64,000 nt of DNA from Chitinophaga fulva (GTDB taxonomy: Bacteria > Bacteroidota > Bacteroidia > Chitinophagales > Chitinophagaceae), in assembly GCF_012927205.1 (NCBI RefSeq), contig NZ_JABBGC010000001.1, positions 1,922,001-1,986,000 of the forward strand, in the 5' to 3' direction. Position 1 is the stretch's first letter. Every line of letters begins with the position of its first letter. The position numbers were made by a program, and so were the translations under genes. The notes beneath the pieces were generated by a model. The model had not been told where the DNA came from, ran no database searches, and was given only the letters and a program-made list of their open reading frames with translations. Of the stretch, positions 35,546 to 43,940 are shown in pieces.

Positions 35546-35616
35546 CTATACAAATTAATATTATATGAATTGGTCAGTCACTGACTGACCAATTCATATA
35601 ATATTAATTTGTATAG
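35546..35616. repeat. 71-nt perfect palindrome upstream of the nuclease gene
   Basis: 35-nt arms (35546-35580 and 35582-35616) around a single C at 35581, with no mismatch. Its centre, GGTCAGTCA then C then TGACTGACC, is the same motif as the two 27-nt palindromes except for one symmetric pair of A/T changes. It ends 45 nt from the nuclease start codon and would overlap its promoter region. It can extrude as a cruciform or fold as a long hairpin. Confidence 0.97.
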
Positions 35617-35665
35617 AAAATAATGTGTAATTAAATAACTATCTATTTGAATTTCAATTTTTTAT

Positions 35666-35692
35666 AATTGGTCAGACACTGTCTGACCAATT
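35666..35692. repeat. second copy of the 27-nt palindrome
   Basis: Identical to 35170-35196: arm AATTGGTCAGACA, central C (35679), inverted arm to 35692. The right-hand flank also matches that of the in-gene copy (16 of 21 positions), and the minus strand reads IGQTVSDQ before a stop. Confidence 0.95.
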
Positions 35693-35812
35693 TGGATGAT
35701 GTTTTTTATTAATACATTTTATGGTTAACAAATGTCTGGTTGGTTGTGGTTAACAATATCAAGCTTTAAACGGGATGTCCTGCAATAAGTACTACGTCAC
35801 CAGCATTTTTTG

Positions 35813-35853
35813 AAAAATAAAAAGCGGAGATACAGCATGCTGTATCTCCGCCT
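35813..35853 (-). terminator. terminator after the M14 peptidase gene
   Basis: On the minus strand: 14-bp perfect stem GCGGAGATACAGCA/TGCTGTATCTCCGC (35824-35851) directly followed by CTTTTTATTTTT. It starts 22 nt beyond the stop. Confidence 0.9.
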
Positions 35854-35873
35854 TTGAATAAACTTTATGTTAA

Positions 35874-37604
35874 TTACAACACCCTGTACACAGGATACCG
35901 CATGTATTCCGGCTCCGCATAGGGTGAGTTTTTATAGACAAAATTCAGTTGTGCGCTGGCGTTGTTGGCAAAAACGGTATCCGTTGCTTTTTTCTTGTCC
36001 AGCAATGTTTGCAGTTCGGGATGATTTTTCAGGTATTCAGCGCCGGTATCTTCAAAGACGTAGGGTGAATAACCTTCTTTCTGGCCGAGGACCGCATCAA
36101 AGAAATTCCAGGCGAAGAAAGAGTCGCCGCCGGTAGGCTCCAGTGTTTCCATGAGGAAGCGGTTGGCCGTTTGGTTCATGGGAATGTAGTAGTCGCCACT
36201 GCGGAAGTGAATGGAATCTTTGGTACTGGTGACTTTGATGTCTGTATGGAGATAGTGTTTCTCGTATGGCTTTGGATATGTTTTGAAATCGCCGATATGA
36301 TACACTTCCACGTAGATGGTGGTGTCTTTTTGCAGCCGACGCATCTGTACGTGGTTGTTTTTCAGTTGATCGATAACGGCCCACCAGCCCTGGGGGATGA
36401 TGTACGCCTGTGGTTTATCTACATAGTTTTCCGCGTTGGCGTAGTTATAGAATTTTATCTGCTTTTCATAAGGTTTGCTGCGATCGTAGTAGAGACGTGG
36501 CAGGCCGGAGATGGTACTGGGTTTATGGCCGGAAGCGAAACCTTTGAAAGTGATGAGGCTGTATTTGTTCATATCAAACTTCCACGAGAGGGGGAAGCTT
36601 TTTTGTGTAATGACACTTTGTTTGGTCTGGTCGCGCAGTTGTTTGATGGTGGCGCTGTTCTCACTGGTGAACTGTATAAAGGCTTCCATCAGGGCGTAGG
36701 TAGCTTTTACGCGCTGTGGATAAGGTTTGAGCATATGTGTTTCCGGTACAAACCCGAAAGTATGGAAGAGGGTCGTATAGCCGGAAGAGTAGCGGGGGAG
36801 GTCAGAGAATTCGACCCAGCCGCTGTCAGGAGTCTCGTCGAAGTGGTTTACGTAAGGTACCAGGTCGTATCCTTTCGTTTTCATCAGTTTATACAGGCCT
36901 GGCTCGAAAGAGTTGTGCATAAATTCACCCATGGGACCGCCCAGTTTGTTGTACTGGGTGGAGAGGAGGGTGATGATATGTTGATAATCGGCGCCATTGC
37001 TGACGTGGTTATCAATAAACACATCCGGGTCGGTGAGATGGTATATTTCCTGGAATGCTCGAGCGTTTTTTGAGTCAGTTTTAATGAAATCGCGGTTTAA
37101 GTCGAGATTTTGGCCATTTCCGCGGGAGCCGAAGGCGTCGGGACCGTTCTGATCGACCCGATAATTAGGAGAACGGTTGAGTGCGCCGCCGATATTATAA
37201 ACCGGGATAACAGCCAGGACAATGTTGTCCGGCAGTTCGGTTTTACCCTGTGCGATATCGCGGAGCAGCATCATGGAGGCGTCTATTCCGTCAGGTTCGC
37301 CGGGGTGTATGCCATTATTGATCAGCAGGACCCGTTTATTTTTACGGTGGAGACTGCTAAAGTCAAAATCTTTCGTGGGGGAGCAGATGACCAGGTGCAG
37401 GGGGAATCCGGCGTCTGTGGTGCCAACCGTGATCATTTTCAATAGTTGTGGATAACGGGCGGTCAGTTGCTGGTAATATTGGATTACTTCAGGATAGGTA
37501 GCTGTTTCGCGGCCCTCTGTTTTTTCATAGCGGGTGATAAATTGTTGGGCCTGTGTAGTGGCCTCTGTCAGCATAAGGGCTATGATAGTGAATAGCTTTC
37601 TCAT
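35874..37604 (-). CDS. M14 family zinc carboxypeptidase, secreted
   Basis: 576-residue metallopeptidase. Signal peptide 1-20 (KLFTIIALMLTEATTQAQ). The M14 domain spans about 35-320: zinc ligands H100 and E103 in NNGIHPGEPDG and H200 in FIDNHVSNG; a substrate-binding Arg/Asn block LDLNRDF follows the family pattern. The C-terminal 250 residues form a beta-rich accessory domain (YVEVYHIGDFKTYP, DSFFAWNFFDAVL). It probably trims peptides in the periplasm or outside the cell. Single gene with its own terminator; rpsT lies behind it, also on the minus strand, and has its own promoter and terminator. Confidence 0.9.
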   Translation of the reverse strand: MRKLFTIIALMLTEATTQAQQFITRYEKTEGRETATYPEVIQYYQQLTARYPQLLKMITVGTTDAGFPLHLVICSPTKDFDFSSLHRKNKRVLLINNGIHPGEPDGIDASMMLLRDIAQGKTELPDNIVLAVIPVYNIGGALNRSPNYRVDQNGPDAFGSRGNGQNLDLNRDFIKTDSKNARAFQEIYHLTDPDVFIDNHVSNGADYQHIITLLSTQYNKLGGPMGEFMHNSFEPGLYKLMKTKGYDLVPYVNHFDETPDSGWVEFSDLPRYSSGYTTLFHTFGFVPETHMLKPYPQRVKATYALMEAFIQFTSENSATIKQLRDQTKQSVITQKSFPLSWKFDMNKYSLITFKGFASGHKPSTISGLPRLYYDRSKPYEKQIKFYNYANAENYVDKPQAYIIPQGWWAVIDQLKNNHVQMRRLQKDTTIYVEVYHIGDFKTYPKPYEKHYLHTDIKVTSTKDSIHFRSGDYYIPMNQTANRFLMETLEPTGGDSFFAWNFFDAVLGQKEGYSPYVFEDTGAEYLKNHPELQTLLDKKKATDTVFANNASAQLNFVYKNSPYAEPEYMRYPVYRVL

Positions 37605-37633
37605 AAGAAGAATATATATGTGAAGGCGATAGG

Positions 37634-37669
37634 AAAAACAAAAAGCCCTTCCTTGGGTAAGGAAGAGCT
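37634..37669 (-). terminator. terminator after rpsT
   Basis: On the minus strand: 11-bp stem (37669-37659 with 37654-37644, AGCTCTTCCTT type, one G-U pair), loop of 4, then a U-rich tract from the A runs at 37643-37634. Confidence 0.85.
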
Positions 37670-37692
37670 GTAAATATTTGTTACTGAAAGGA

Positions 37693-37947
37693 CTAAGCCA
37701 GGGTAGCTACTTTCTTAGCCAGCTTGCTTTTCAGATTTGCAGCTTTGTTTTTGTGGATAACGTTACGTTTAGCCAGCTTGTCAATCATAGATGCCACATC
37801 AGATAATTCTTTCTCAGCTTGCGCTTTGTCAGTTATCGCCTTCAGGTCACGGATGGCATTACGAGTAGTTTTACCGTAGTAACGGTTACGCTCATTACGC
37901 TTTCTGCTTTGACGTACGTCTTTTTTCGTTGCTTTATGATTTGCCAT
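37693..37947 (-). CDS. rpsT: 30S ribosomal protein S20
   Basis: 84-residue basic protein that binds 16S rRNA in the small subunit. Typical sequence: [18 protein letters not shown], then NAIRDLKA, and the C-terminal [17 protein letters not shown]. Length matches the family (about 84-88). It has a strong promoter (37973-38004) and its own terminator, so it is monocistronic. Confidence 0.97.
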   Translation of the reverse strand: MANHKATKKDVRQSRKRNERNRYYGKTTRNAIRDLKAITDKAQAEKELSDVASMIDKLAKRNVIHKNKAANLKSKLAKKVATLA

Positions 37948-37972
37948 TTTTCAAATTTCAAGTTTCGGACGG

Positions 37973-38004
37973 CAAAGGTAAGGATATTCCAAATACCAAA
38001 CAAA
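37973..38004 (-). promoter_or_regulatory. rpsT promoter
   Basis: On the minus strand: TTTG (38004-38001), 20-nt spacer, TACCTTTG (37980-37973), an exact TAnnTTTG -7 element; the start codon is 25 nt downstream. Best-formed promoter in the window. Confidence 0.78.
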
Positions 38005-38200
38005 CAAAAAACAAGTTTTCCGTCCGGGGACAAAAGTAAGGCATTGAATCATATTTACAATCAACCTAAATCATATGATATTTTCTCATTTTTTCCATCC
38101 TCTGTATTAAAAAACGTGCGATATTTGCAATCCCATATATTAATATATCGGGCACCAACAGAAAAGTATTTGAACTGAAGATCAGCAAAACTCGTTGTAA

Positions 38201-40957
38201 ATGAAGGACTTCTCATTTGTCACTAACTCACATCCTGCTTACATTGAATCGTTATACCAGGATTTCCTCAAAGATCCCAATTCTGTAGACCCTGATTGGG
38301 TGAAATTTTTTGAAGGATTTGATTTTGCGGTTTCCAACGCAAATGGTAAAGCGGCAGGTGCGGCTCCGGCAGCAGGCGGCGGCTCGATGCCGGTGAGTGG
38401 TGATCAACAAGCCAAGGAACTGGGCGTATACCGCCTTATCCAGGCATACCGCAAAAAGGGCCATCTCATTGCTAAAACCAACCCTATCCGCGAAAGAAAA
38501 GACAGAAGGGCCAATCTCGATCTGGCCAGCTATGGACTGGGAGATGCTGATCTCAAAACCCGGTTCTATGCAGGCATCGTGGTAGGACTGAAAGACGCTA
38601 CACTGGAAGAGATTGTGGCGCACATGAAAAAGATCTACGCTGGCTCCGTTGGTATTCAGTATACCTATATCAATGACCGCGACAGGTCCAAATGGCTGGA
38701 GAAAGAATTTGAGACCATCATGACCCAGCCGATGTCTCTGGAGCAACGCCGCAGGGTGTTACAGAAACTGAACCAGGGCGTTATTTTTGAAAAATTCCTG
38801 CATACCAAATATATCGGTCAGAAACGTTTTGGCCTGGAAGGGGGCGAATCCACTATCCCGGCGCTGGACGCGATGATCAATGTAGCAGCTGAATACGGCG
38901 TAAAAGAATCCGTGATCGGTATGGCACACCGCGGCCGTTTGAACGTACTGGCTAATATCCTGGGTAAAACCTACGAGCAGATCTTCAATGAATTTGAAGG
39001 CCTGGCCGTTCCGGATATGACCATGGGCAGCGGCGACGTGAAATATCACCTCGGTTTCCGTTCCCAGGTAAGTACCCCTTCCGGCAACACGGTGAACCTG
39101 CAGCTGATGCCAAACCCATCTCACCTGGAAGTGGTAGACCCGATCGTGATCGGTTTCTCCCGCAGCAAGGCAGATGTGATTTATGACAGTGACTATGATA
39201 AGATATTGCCTATCCTGATCCATGGCGATGCTGCCGTGGCAGGTCAGGGTATCGTATACGAAGTGGAGCAGATGAGTAAGCTGAAAGGTTACTCCACCGG
39301 TGGTACCATTCATTTTGTGATCAACAACCAGATCGGTTTCACCACCGATTTTGATGACGCCCGCTCTTCTGATTACTGTACCAGCGTTGCTTCCATCGTG
39401 CAGGCGCCGGTATTCCACGTGAATGGTGACGACACCGAAGCCGTGGTGAAAGTAGCCCAGCTGGCTGCCCGCTACCGTCAGGAGTTTAACGAGGACATCT
39501 ACATCGACATGGTTTGCTACCGCAAACATGGCCACAACGAAGGGGATGAGCCTAAATTCACCCAACCCAGCCTGTATGCGCTGATCGATAAACATCCGAA
39601 TCCGCGTGAAGTATATACCCAGTACCTGCTCAACAACGGTGAATCCGATGCACAGGCGCTGGCCAAAGAAATGGAGACAGCCTTCTGGGGTGACCTGCAG
39701 GCCCGTCTGGATGAAGTAAAACAACATCCGTTGCCTTATTCCAACCAGAAGCCGGAAGAATGGTGGCAAGCGCTGCGCAAAGCGACTCCGCAGGACTTTG
39801 AAAGCTCTCCGGTTACCGCCATCAAAGAAGAGGACTTCAAACGCCTGTTTGACGCCCTGATGAAATGGCCGGAAAACTTTGTGCCGCTGCGCAAAGTGAG
39901 CAAATTGTTGCAGGACAAAATCAAACTGTACCAGGAAGAAGGCAAGGTTGACTGGGCTACCGGTGAACTGTTGGCTTATGCCAGCCTGCTGATCGAAGGC
40001 AAAGATGTACGCATGAGCGGAGAAGACGTGAAACGCGGTACTTTCTCCCACCGTCATGCTGTACTGTTTGATGAAAATACCAACGAAACGTATAACCGTT
40101 TAAGTGAGCTGGCCGAAAAACAAGGCAAGTTCAGAATATACAACTCCCTGTTGAGCGAATACGGTGTGCTGGGCTTTGAATATGGCTATGCCATGGCAAA
40201 CCCTAACGCCCTGGTACTTTGGGAAGCGCAGTATGGCGACTTCGTAAACGGCGCGCAGACTGTCATTGACCAGTATATCAGCAGCGCTGAACAGAAGTGG
40301 ACAACCCAGAATGGCCTGGTGATGTTGCTGCCTCATGGTTATGAAGGTGGTGGCCCGGACCACTCCAACGCCCGTCCGGAGCGTTTCCTGCAGACCTGTG
40401 CGGAAGAGAACATGGTGATCACCAACATTACCACTGCTGCTAACTTCTTCCACGCGCTGCGTCGTCAGTTGACCTGGCAGTTCCGCAAACCATTGATCAA
40501 CTTCTCACCGAAAGCCAACCTGCGTCATACCGGTGCTTATTCCACCATGGAAGAGTTCACCCAGGGCGGGTTTAAAGAAGTATTGGACGATCCGTTCATT
40601 ACAGATGCTTCCGTGGTGAAGAAAGTGTTGCTCTGTACTGGTAAAATGTATTTTGACCTGAGCGACAAACAGGTGAAGGAAGACCGTAAAGATGTGGCCA
40701 TTGTAAGGCTGGAACAGTTGTACCCGCTGCCTGTAAAACAGCTGGAAGCGATTGCGCAGAAATACAAAGGCGCTACTTTCTTCTGGGTACAGGAAGAGCC
40801 GCTGAACATGGGCGCTGCAGCTTATCTGCAAATGAACCTGAAGCAGATCAACTATGGTGTTATCAGCCGTAATCCAAGTGCGTCTACCGCTACCGGCTAT
40901 GCGAAAGTGCATGCCCGTGAGCAGCAGCAGATCATCGATACAGCTTTTAACATCTAA
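38201..40957 (+). CDS. sucA: 2-oxoglutarate dehydrogenase E1 component
   Basis: Thiamine diphosphate-dependent decarboxylase of the TCA cycle; hands the succinyl group to the E2 lipoyl domain. 918 residues, usual about 910-940. Seen: the N-terminal SNSHPAYIESLYQDF-type E2-binding helix (here VTNSHPAYIESLY), a short Ala/Gly linker at 48-65, GMAHRGRLNVL, the ThDP/metal motif GDAAVAGQG, and the C-terminal EEPLNMGA and ARE block. Followed by sucB 102 bp downstream, with an imperfect hairpin between (40986-41036). Confidence 0.97.
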   Translation: MKDFSFVTNSHPAYIESLYQDFLKDPNSVDPDWVKFFEGFDFAVSNANGKAAGAAPAAGGGSMPVSGDQQAKELGVYRLIQAYRKKGHLIAKTNPIRERKDRRANLDLASYGLGDADLKTRFYAGIVVGLKDATLEEIVAHMKKIYAGSVGIQYTYINDRDRSKWLEKEFETIMTQPMSLEQRRRVLQKLNQGVIFEKFLHTKYIGQKRFGLEGGESTIPALDAMINVAAEYGVKESVIGMAHRGRLNVLANILGKTYEQIFNEFEGLAVPDMTMGSGDVKYHLGFRSQVSTPSGNTVNLQLMPNPSHLEVVDPIVIGFSRSKADVIYDSDYDKILPILIHGDAAVAGQGIVYEVEQMSKLKGYSTGGTIHFVINNQIGFTTDFDDARSSDYCTSVASIVQAPVFHVNGDDTEAVVKVAQLAARYRQEFNEDIYIDMVCYRKHGHNEGDEPKFTQPSLYALIDKHPNPREVYTQYLLNNGESDAQALAKEMETAFWGDLQARLDEVKQHPLPYSNQKPEEWWQALRKATPQDFESSPVTAIKEEDFKRLFDALMKWPENFVPLRKVSKLLQDKIKLYQEEGKVDWATGELLAYASLLIEGKDVRMSGEDVKRGTFSHRHAVLFDENTNETYNRLSELAEKQGKFRIYNSLLSEYGVLGFEYGYAMANPNALVLWEAQYGDFVNGAQTVIDQYISSAEQKWTTQNGLVMLLPHGYEGGGPDHSNARPERFLQTCAEENMVITNITTAANFFHALRRQLTWQFRKPLINFSPKANLRHTGAYSTMEEFTQGGFKEVLDDPFITDASVVKKVLLCTGKMYFDLSDKQVKEDRKDVAIVRLEQLYPLPVKQLEAIAQKYKGATFFWVQEEPLNMGAAAYLQMNLKQINYGVISRNPSASTATGYAKVHAREQQQIIDTAFNI

Positions 40958-40985
40958 CTAAAACAGCAAACAATAAACAGAAACG

Positions 40986-41036
40986 AGTGTTCAGCTGTTA
41001 GCCTTTAGTGACAAAGATTGTCGGCAGCTAAACACT
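40986..41036. repeat. imperfect hairpin in the sucA-sucB gap
   Basis: 12-nt arms AGTGTTCAGCTG (40986-40997) and CAGCTAAACACT (41025-41036) pair except at one position; 27-nt loop. No T tract, so read-through from sucA to sucB is possible; it could tune sucB expression or mRNA stability. Confidence 0.55.
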
Positions 41037-41059
41037 GGTTCACCATCAACTGATAAAAT

Positions 41060-42622
41060 ATGGTTATCGAAATCAAAGTCCCTACGGTAGGAGAATCTAT
41101 TAGCGAGGTAACAATTGCAAAGTGGTTGAAAAAAGACGGAGATTATGTGCAGCAGGATGAAGTGTTGTGTGAAATGGAATCAGAGAAGGCCACCTTTGAA
41201 CTGAATGCAGAAAAAGCAGGTATTCTGAAAATTGCAGCACAGGAAGGAGCCACGCTGAAGATTGGTGACGTGGCTTGTACTATTGATACCGCTGCAGCAG
41301 CACCTGCACAGGAGGCAGCACCAGCAACGGCAGCACCGGTTGCAGCCGCTCCGGCAGCAGCAGCTGAAGCTCCCGCAGCACCGGCAGTGAACAAAGGGGT
41401 CATTGAAATGAAAGTGCCTACAGTAGGTGAGTCTATCAGCGAAGTAACCCTGGTGAAGTGGACCAAAAAAGAAGGCGACTATGTGGAAAGAGATGAAGTG
41501 CTGTGTGAACTGGAATCAGAAAAGGCCACTTTTGAACTGAACGCAGAAGAAGCCGGTGTACTGACCCTCGTAGCCAAAGAAGGTGATACTTTAAAAATAG
41601 GCGATGTAGCCTGTAAAATAGATACCAGCGCACCGCGTCCGGCAGGTAAAGCCGCACCAGCCGCTGCGCCGGCTGCACAGCCAGCAAAAGCTGCGGCACC
41701 ACAGGCTCAACAGGCCCCGGTGACCAGCATCCCGAATGATATCCGCACTACGCCGGTAGCGGCCGCAGTGATTGCCGATAAACAAGTAGATCCGGCTACC
41801 ATCAAAGGTTCCGGCGCTCACGGCAAAATCATGAAAGATGATGTATATGCTGCACTGCAGAACCCGGGCGTAGCGATCGGCCAGGAAATGTTCTCCCGCA
41901 ATGAACGTCGCGAGAAAATGAGCAACCTGCGTAAAACCGTTTCCCGCCGCCTGGTAGAAGCTAAAAACACCACCGCTATGCTCACTACCTTTAACGAGGT
42001 AGACATGACCAACATCATGGCGCTGCGTGCTAAATACAAAGACATTTTCAAAAAACAGCATGAGGTGAACCTGGGCTTTATGAGCTTCTTCACCAAAGCA
42101 TGCTGCTTCGCATTACAGGAGTTCCCTTCTGTAAATGCCTATATCGATGGCGAAGAACTGGTATACCACGATTACTGTGATGTCTCCATCGCAGTATCTG
42201 CCCCTAAAGGCCTGGTGGTACCAGTGATCCGTAACGCAGAAAGCCTGGACATGGCCGGCATCGAAAAAGCCGTGCTGGAACTGGCTACCAAAGCGCGTGA
42301 GAACAAACTGACGATTCCTGAAATGACCGGCGGTACTTTCACCATCACCAACGGTGGCGTATTCGGCTCCCTGATGAGCACGCCGATCATCAACATTCCG
42401 CAATCCGCTATCCTGGGCATGCACAAAATCCAGGACCGCCCGATGGCTGTTAATGGTCAGGTAGTGATCCGTCCGATGATGTACATCGCGCTGAGCTACG
42501 ACCACCGTATCATCGACGGTCGTGAGTCTGTAAGCTTCCTCGTACGAGTGAAAGAAATGCTGGAAAATCCTGAACAACTGCTGTTCGGTAAAGATCCGCT
42601 GAAAGCGCTGCTGAAACTCTAA
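41060..42622 (+). CDS. sucB: dihydrolipoyllysine succinyltransferase (E2) with two lipoyl domains
   Basis: 520-residue E2 core of the 2-oxoglutarate dehydrogenase complex. Two lipoyl domains, about 2-78 and 114-190, each with the lipoylation site ESEKATFE (K43, K155), joined by Ala/Pro-rich linkers. Then a peripheral subunit-binding domain (about 230-270) and the catalytic domain ending [11 protein letters not shown] with H482 and D486. E. coli SucB has one lipoyl domain; two are common in Bacteroidota and Actinobacteria. It lies 102 bp after sucA. Confidence 0.96.
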   Translation: MVIEIKVPTVGESISEVTIAKWLKKDGDYVQQDEVLCEMESEKATFELNAEKAGILKIAAQEGATLKIGDVACTIDTAAAAPAQEAAPATAAPVAAAPAAAAEAPAAPAVNKGVIEMKVPTVGESISEVTLVKWTKKEGDYVERDEVLCELESEKATFELNAEEAGVLTLVAKEGDTLKIGDVACKIDTSAPRPAGKAAPAAAPAAQPAKAAAPQAQQAPVTSIPNDIRTTPVAAAVIADKQVDPATIKGSGAHGKIMKDDVYAALQNPGVAIGQEMFSRNERREKMSNLRKTVSRRLVEAKNTTAMLTTFNEVDMTNIMALRAKYKDIFKKQHEVNLGFMSFFTKACCFALQEFPSVNAYIDGEELVYHDYCDVSIAVSAPKGLVVPVIRNAESLDMAGIEKAVLELATKARENKLTIPEMTGGTFTITNGGVFGSLMSTPIINIPQSAILGMHKIQDRPMAVNGQVVIRPMMYIALSYDHRIIDGRESVSFLVRVKEMLENPEQLLFGKDPLKALLKL

Positions 42623-42644
42623 TAACAGCTTTAAAAAAATATAG

Positions 42645-42677
42645 CGGGGCGAAGAGCAATCTTCGCCCCGTTTTTTT
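42645..42677 (+). terminator. terminator after sucB
   Basis: 11-bp perfect stem CGGGGCGAAGA (42645-42655) with 42660-42670, GCAA tetraloop, seven T at 42671-42677. Confidence 0.93.
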
Positions 42678-42681
42678 AGGA

Positions 42682-42689
42682 TACCTTTG
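42682..42689 (+). promoter_or_regulatory. -7 element 3 nt before the methyltransferase start
   Basis: TACCTTTG (exact TAnnTTTG) is followed by TAT and then ATG at 42693. With transcription starting 5-7 nt after the element, the message would have no leader or would begin inside the start codon. Confidence 0.4.
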
Positions 42690-42692
42690 TAT

Positions 42693-43850
42693 ATGACCCG
42701 TTGGGAGAATTATGTAGCATCTGCTACCAAGATTATCGGCGCCTATCAGGGCAGCCTGCCATTGCATCATTTCCTGAAAGCTTTTTTCAAGGAACACCCT
42801 TATATGGGAAGCCGCGACCGGCGCTGGATTTCACAGCTGGTATATCATTACTACCGTCTTGGTGATTGGGCCCGGGAATTATCCACAGCTGAGCGTTTGA
42901 TCGCTGGTACTTTCCTGTGTGAACATACTTCCACCGATCTGCTGAAAGCACTCAAGCCCGAATGGGATGAACAGATCGCCCTGCCAGTGGAAGAGAAAGC
43001 GGCTTTATTGAAACTACCAGTAACGGCTACCCGTATTTTTCCGTTGCTGGATGAGTTGTCACCAGCTATTGACGCAGACGCTTTCGGGTTGTCCTTTTTG
43101 CAACAGCCACGGCTGTTTATCCGTGTACGGAATGGCCGGATGGACAAGGTGTTGAAGCTGCTGCAGGAAGCAGCCGTGCCCTATGAGGTGCTTGCGAACA
43201 GCGCTACCGTGGCCTTGCCCAACGGTACTAAAGTAGAAACACTGCTGACCGAAAAAAGCTGGTACGAAATACAGGACGCTTCCAGTCAGCAGACCGGCGC
43301 TTTATTCCACCCGGCGCCCAACCAGCGTTGGTGGGACTGCTGCGCCGCCAGCGGTGGTAAATCCATCCTGCTGAAAGACCAGCAACCTAATGTACAATTG
43401 CTGGTGAGTGATGTACGGCGTTCCATCCTCGAGAACCTTCAGCAGCGTTTTGCCGCTGCCGGCATCAAAAATTACGAAGCGCGTGTGGCTGATCTTACAG
43501 CCGACCGTTTCCCTGAAACGATGGGGCAGCAACGGTTTGACGGGATCATCCTCGATGCGCCATGCAGTGGTTCAGGTACCTGGGGACGTACCCCTGAAAG
43601 TGTCAGTTTCTTCAAACGGGAAGAGATCACCAAATATCAGCAGTTACAAAAGCGTATAGCCCATAACGTTATACCGTTCCTGAAAAAAGGCGGTTCACTG
43701 ATTTACATCACCTGTTCCGTATTCCGGCAGGAGAATGAAGACCTGGTGAAATATATTGAGGAGAATAGCGAACTGCGGCAGCAGGAGGGAGGCGTGATTG
43801 CTGGGTATGGCAAAGGTGCGGACACGATGTTTGCGGTAAGGCTTTCGTAA
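42693..43850 (+). CDS. RsmB/NOP family RNA cytosine methyltransferase
   Basis: 385-residue SAM-dependent enzyme that puts a 5-methyl group on cytosine in rRNA or tRNA. N-terminal NusB-like helical domain (about 1-140), then the Rossmann methyltransferase: WDCCAASGGKS (motif I), LDAPCSGSGTWGR (motif IV, Pro-Cys) and YITCSVFRQENE (motif VI with the catalytic Cys). In-frame TTG upstream is possible, but the ATG at 42693 is the better start. No other gene in the unit; the terminator of sucB lies directly upstream. Confidence 0.9.
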   Translation: MTRWENYVASATKIIGAYQGSLPLHHFLKAFFKEHPYMGSRDRRWISQLVYHYYRLGDWARELSTAERLIAGTFLCEHTSTDLLKALKPEWDEQIALPVEEKAALLKLPVTATRIFPLLDELSPAIDADAFGLSFLQQPRLFIRVRNGRMDKVLKLLQEAAVPYEVLANSATVALPNGTKVETLLTEKSWYEIQDASSQQTGALFHPAPNQRWWDCCAASGGKSILLKDQQPNVQLLVSDVRRSILENLQQRFAAAGIKNYEARVADLTADRFPETMGQQRFDGIILDAPCSGSGTWGRTPESVSFFKREEITKYQQLQKRIAHNVIPFLKKGGSLIYITCSVFRQENEDLVKYIEENSELRQQEGGVIAGYGKGADTMFAVRLS

Positions 43851-43864
43851 TCAATCATTTATAT

Positions 43865-43940
43865 TTTTGACAATAGGAATTTTGTTAAAAATTTTGACAA
43901 TAGATTTTTTGTCATTTAATTTGACAAAAAATCCATTGTC
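43865..43940. repeat. triple repeat array in front of the ATPase pair
   Basis: Three related units. Copies 1 (43865-43887) and 2 (43892-43914) are direct, both opening TTTTGACAATAG and ending TTTTGTYA. Copy 3 (43922-43940) is inverted, and with copy 2 makes a 19-nt inverted repeat (43896-43914/43922-43940) with one mismatch and a 7-nt loop. The last base of copy 3 is directly followed by the ATG at 43941. Good candidate for an operator or an RNA hairpin hiding the start codon. Confidence 0.85.

Larger units (their letters stand above)
35502..35873. other. AT-rich noncoding region upstream of the nuclease gene
   Basis: About 370 bp with no convincing gene. It contains the 71-nt palindrome (35546-35616), the second 27-nt palindrome (35666-35692), a direct repeat of GGTTAACAA about 35724-35754, and the terminator of the M14 peptidase gene at its right end. 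The stretch around 35666-35692 resembles the coding strand of the nuclease linker on both flanks, so part of the gap may be a decayed gene copy. Confidence 0.7.

Noticed and set aside
38759..40057. 432-codon open frame antisense to sucA
   Set aside because: It mirrors a highly conserved enzyme and its translation is compositionally unlike a real protein; long antisense frames are common in this GC range.
43865..43940. CRISPR array
   Set aside because: Only three units, one inverted, with spacers of 4-7 nt; no cas genes.
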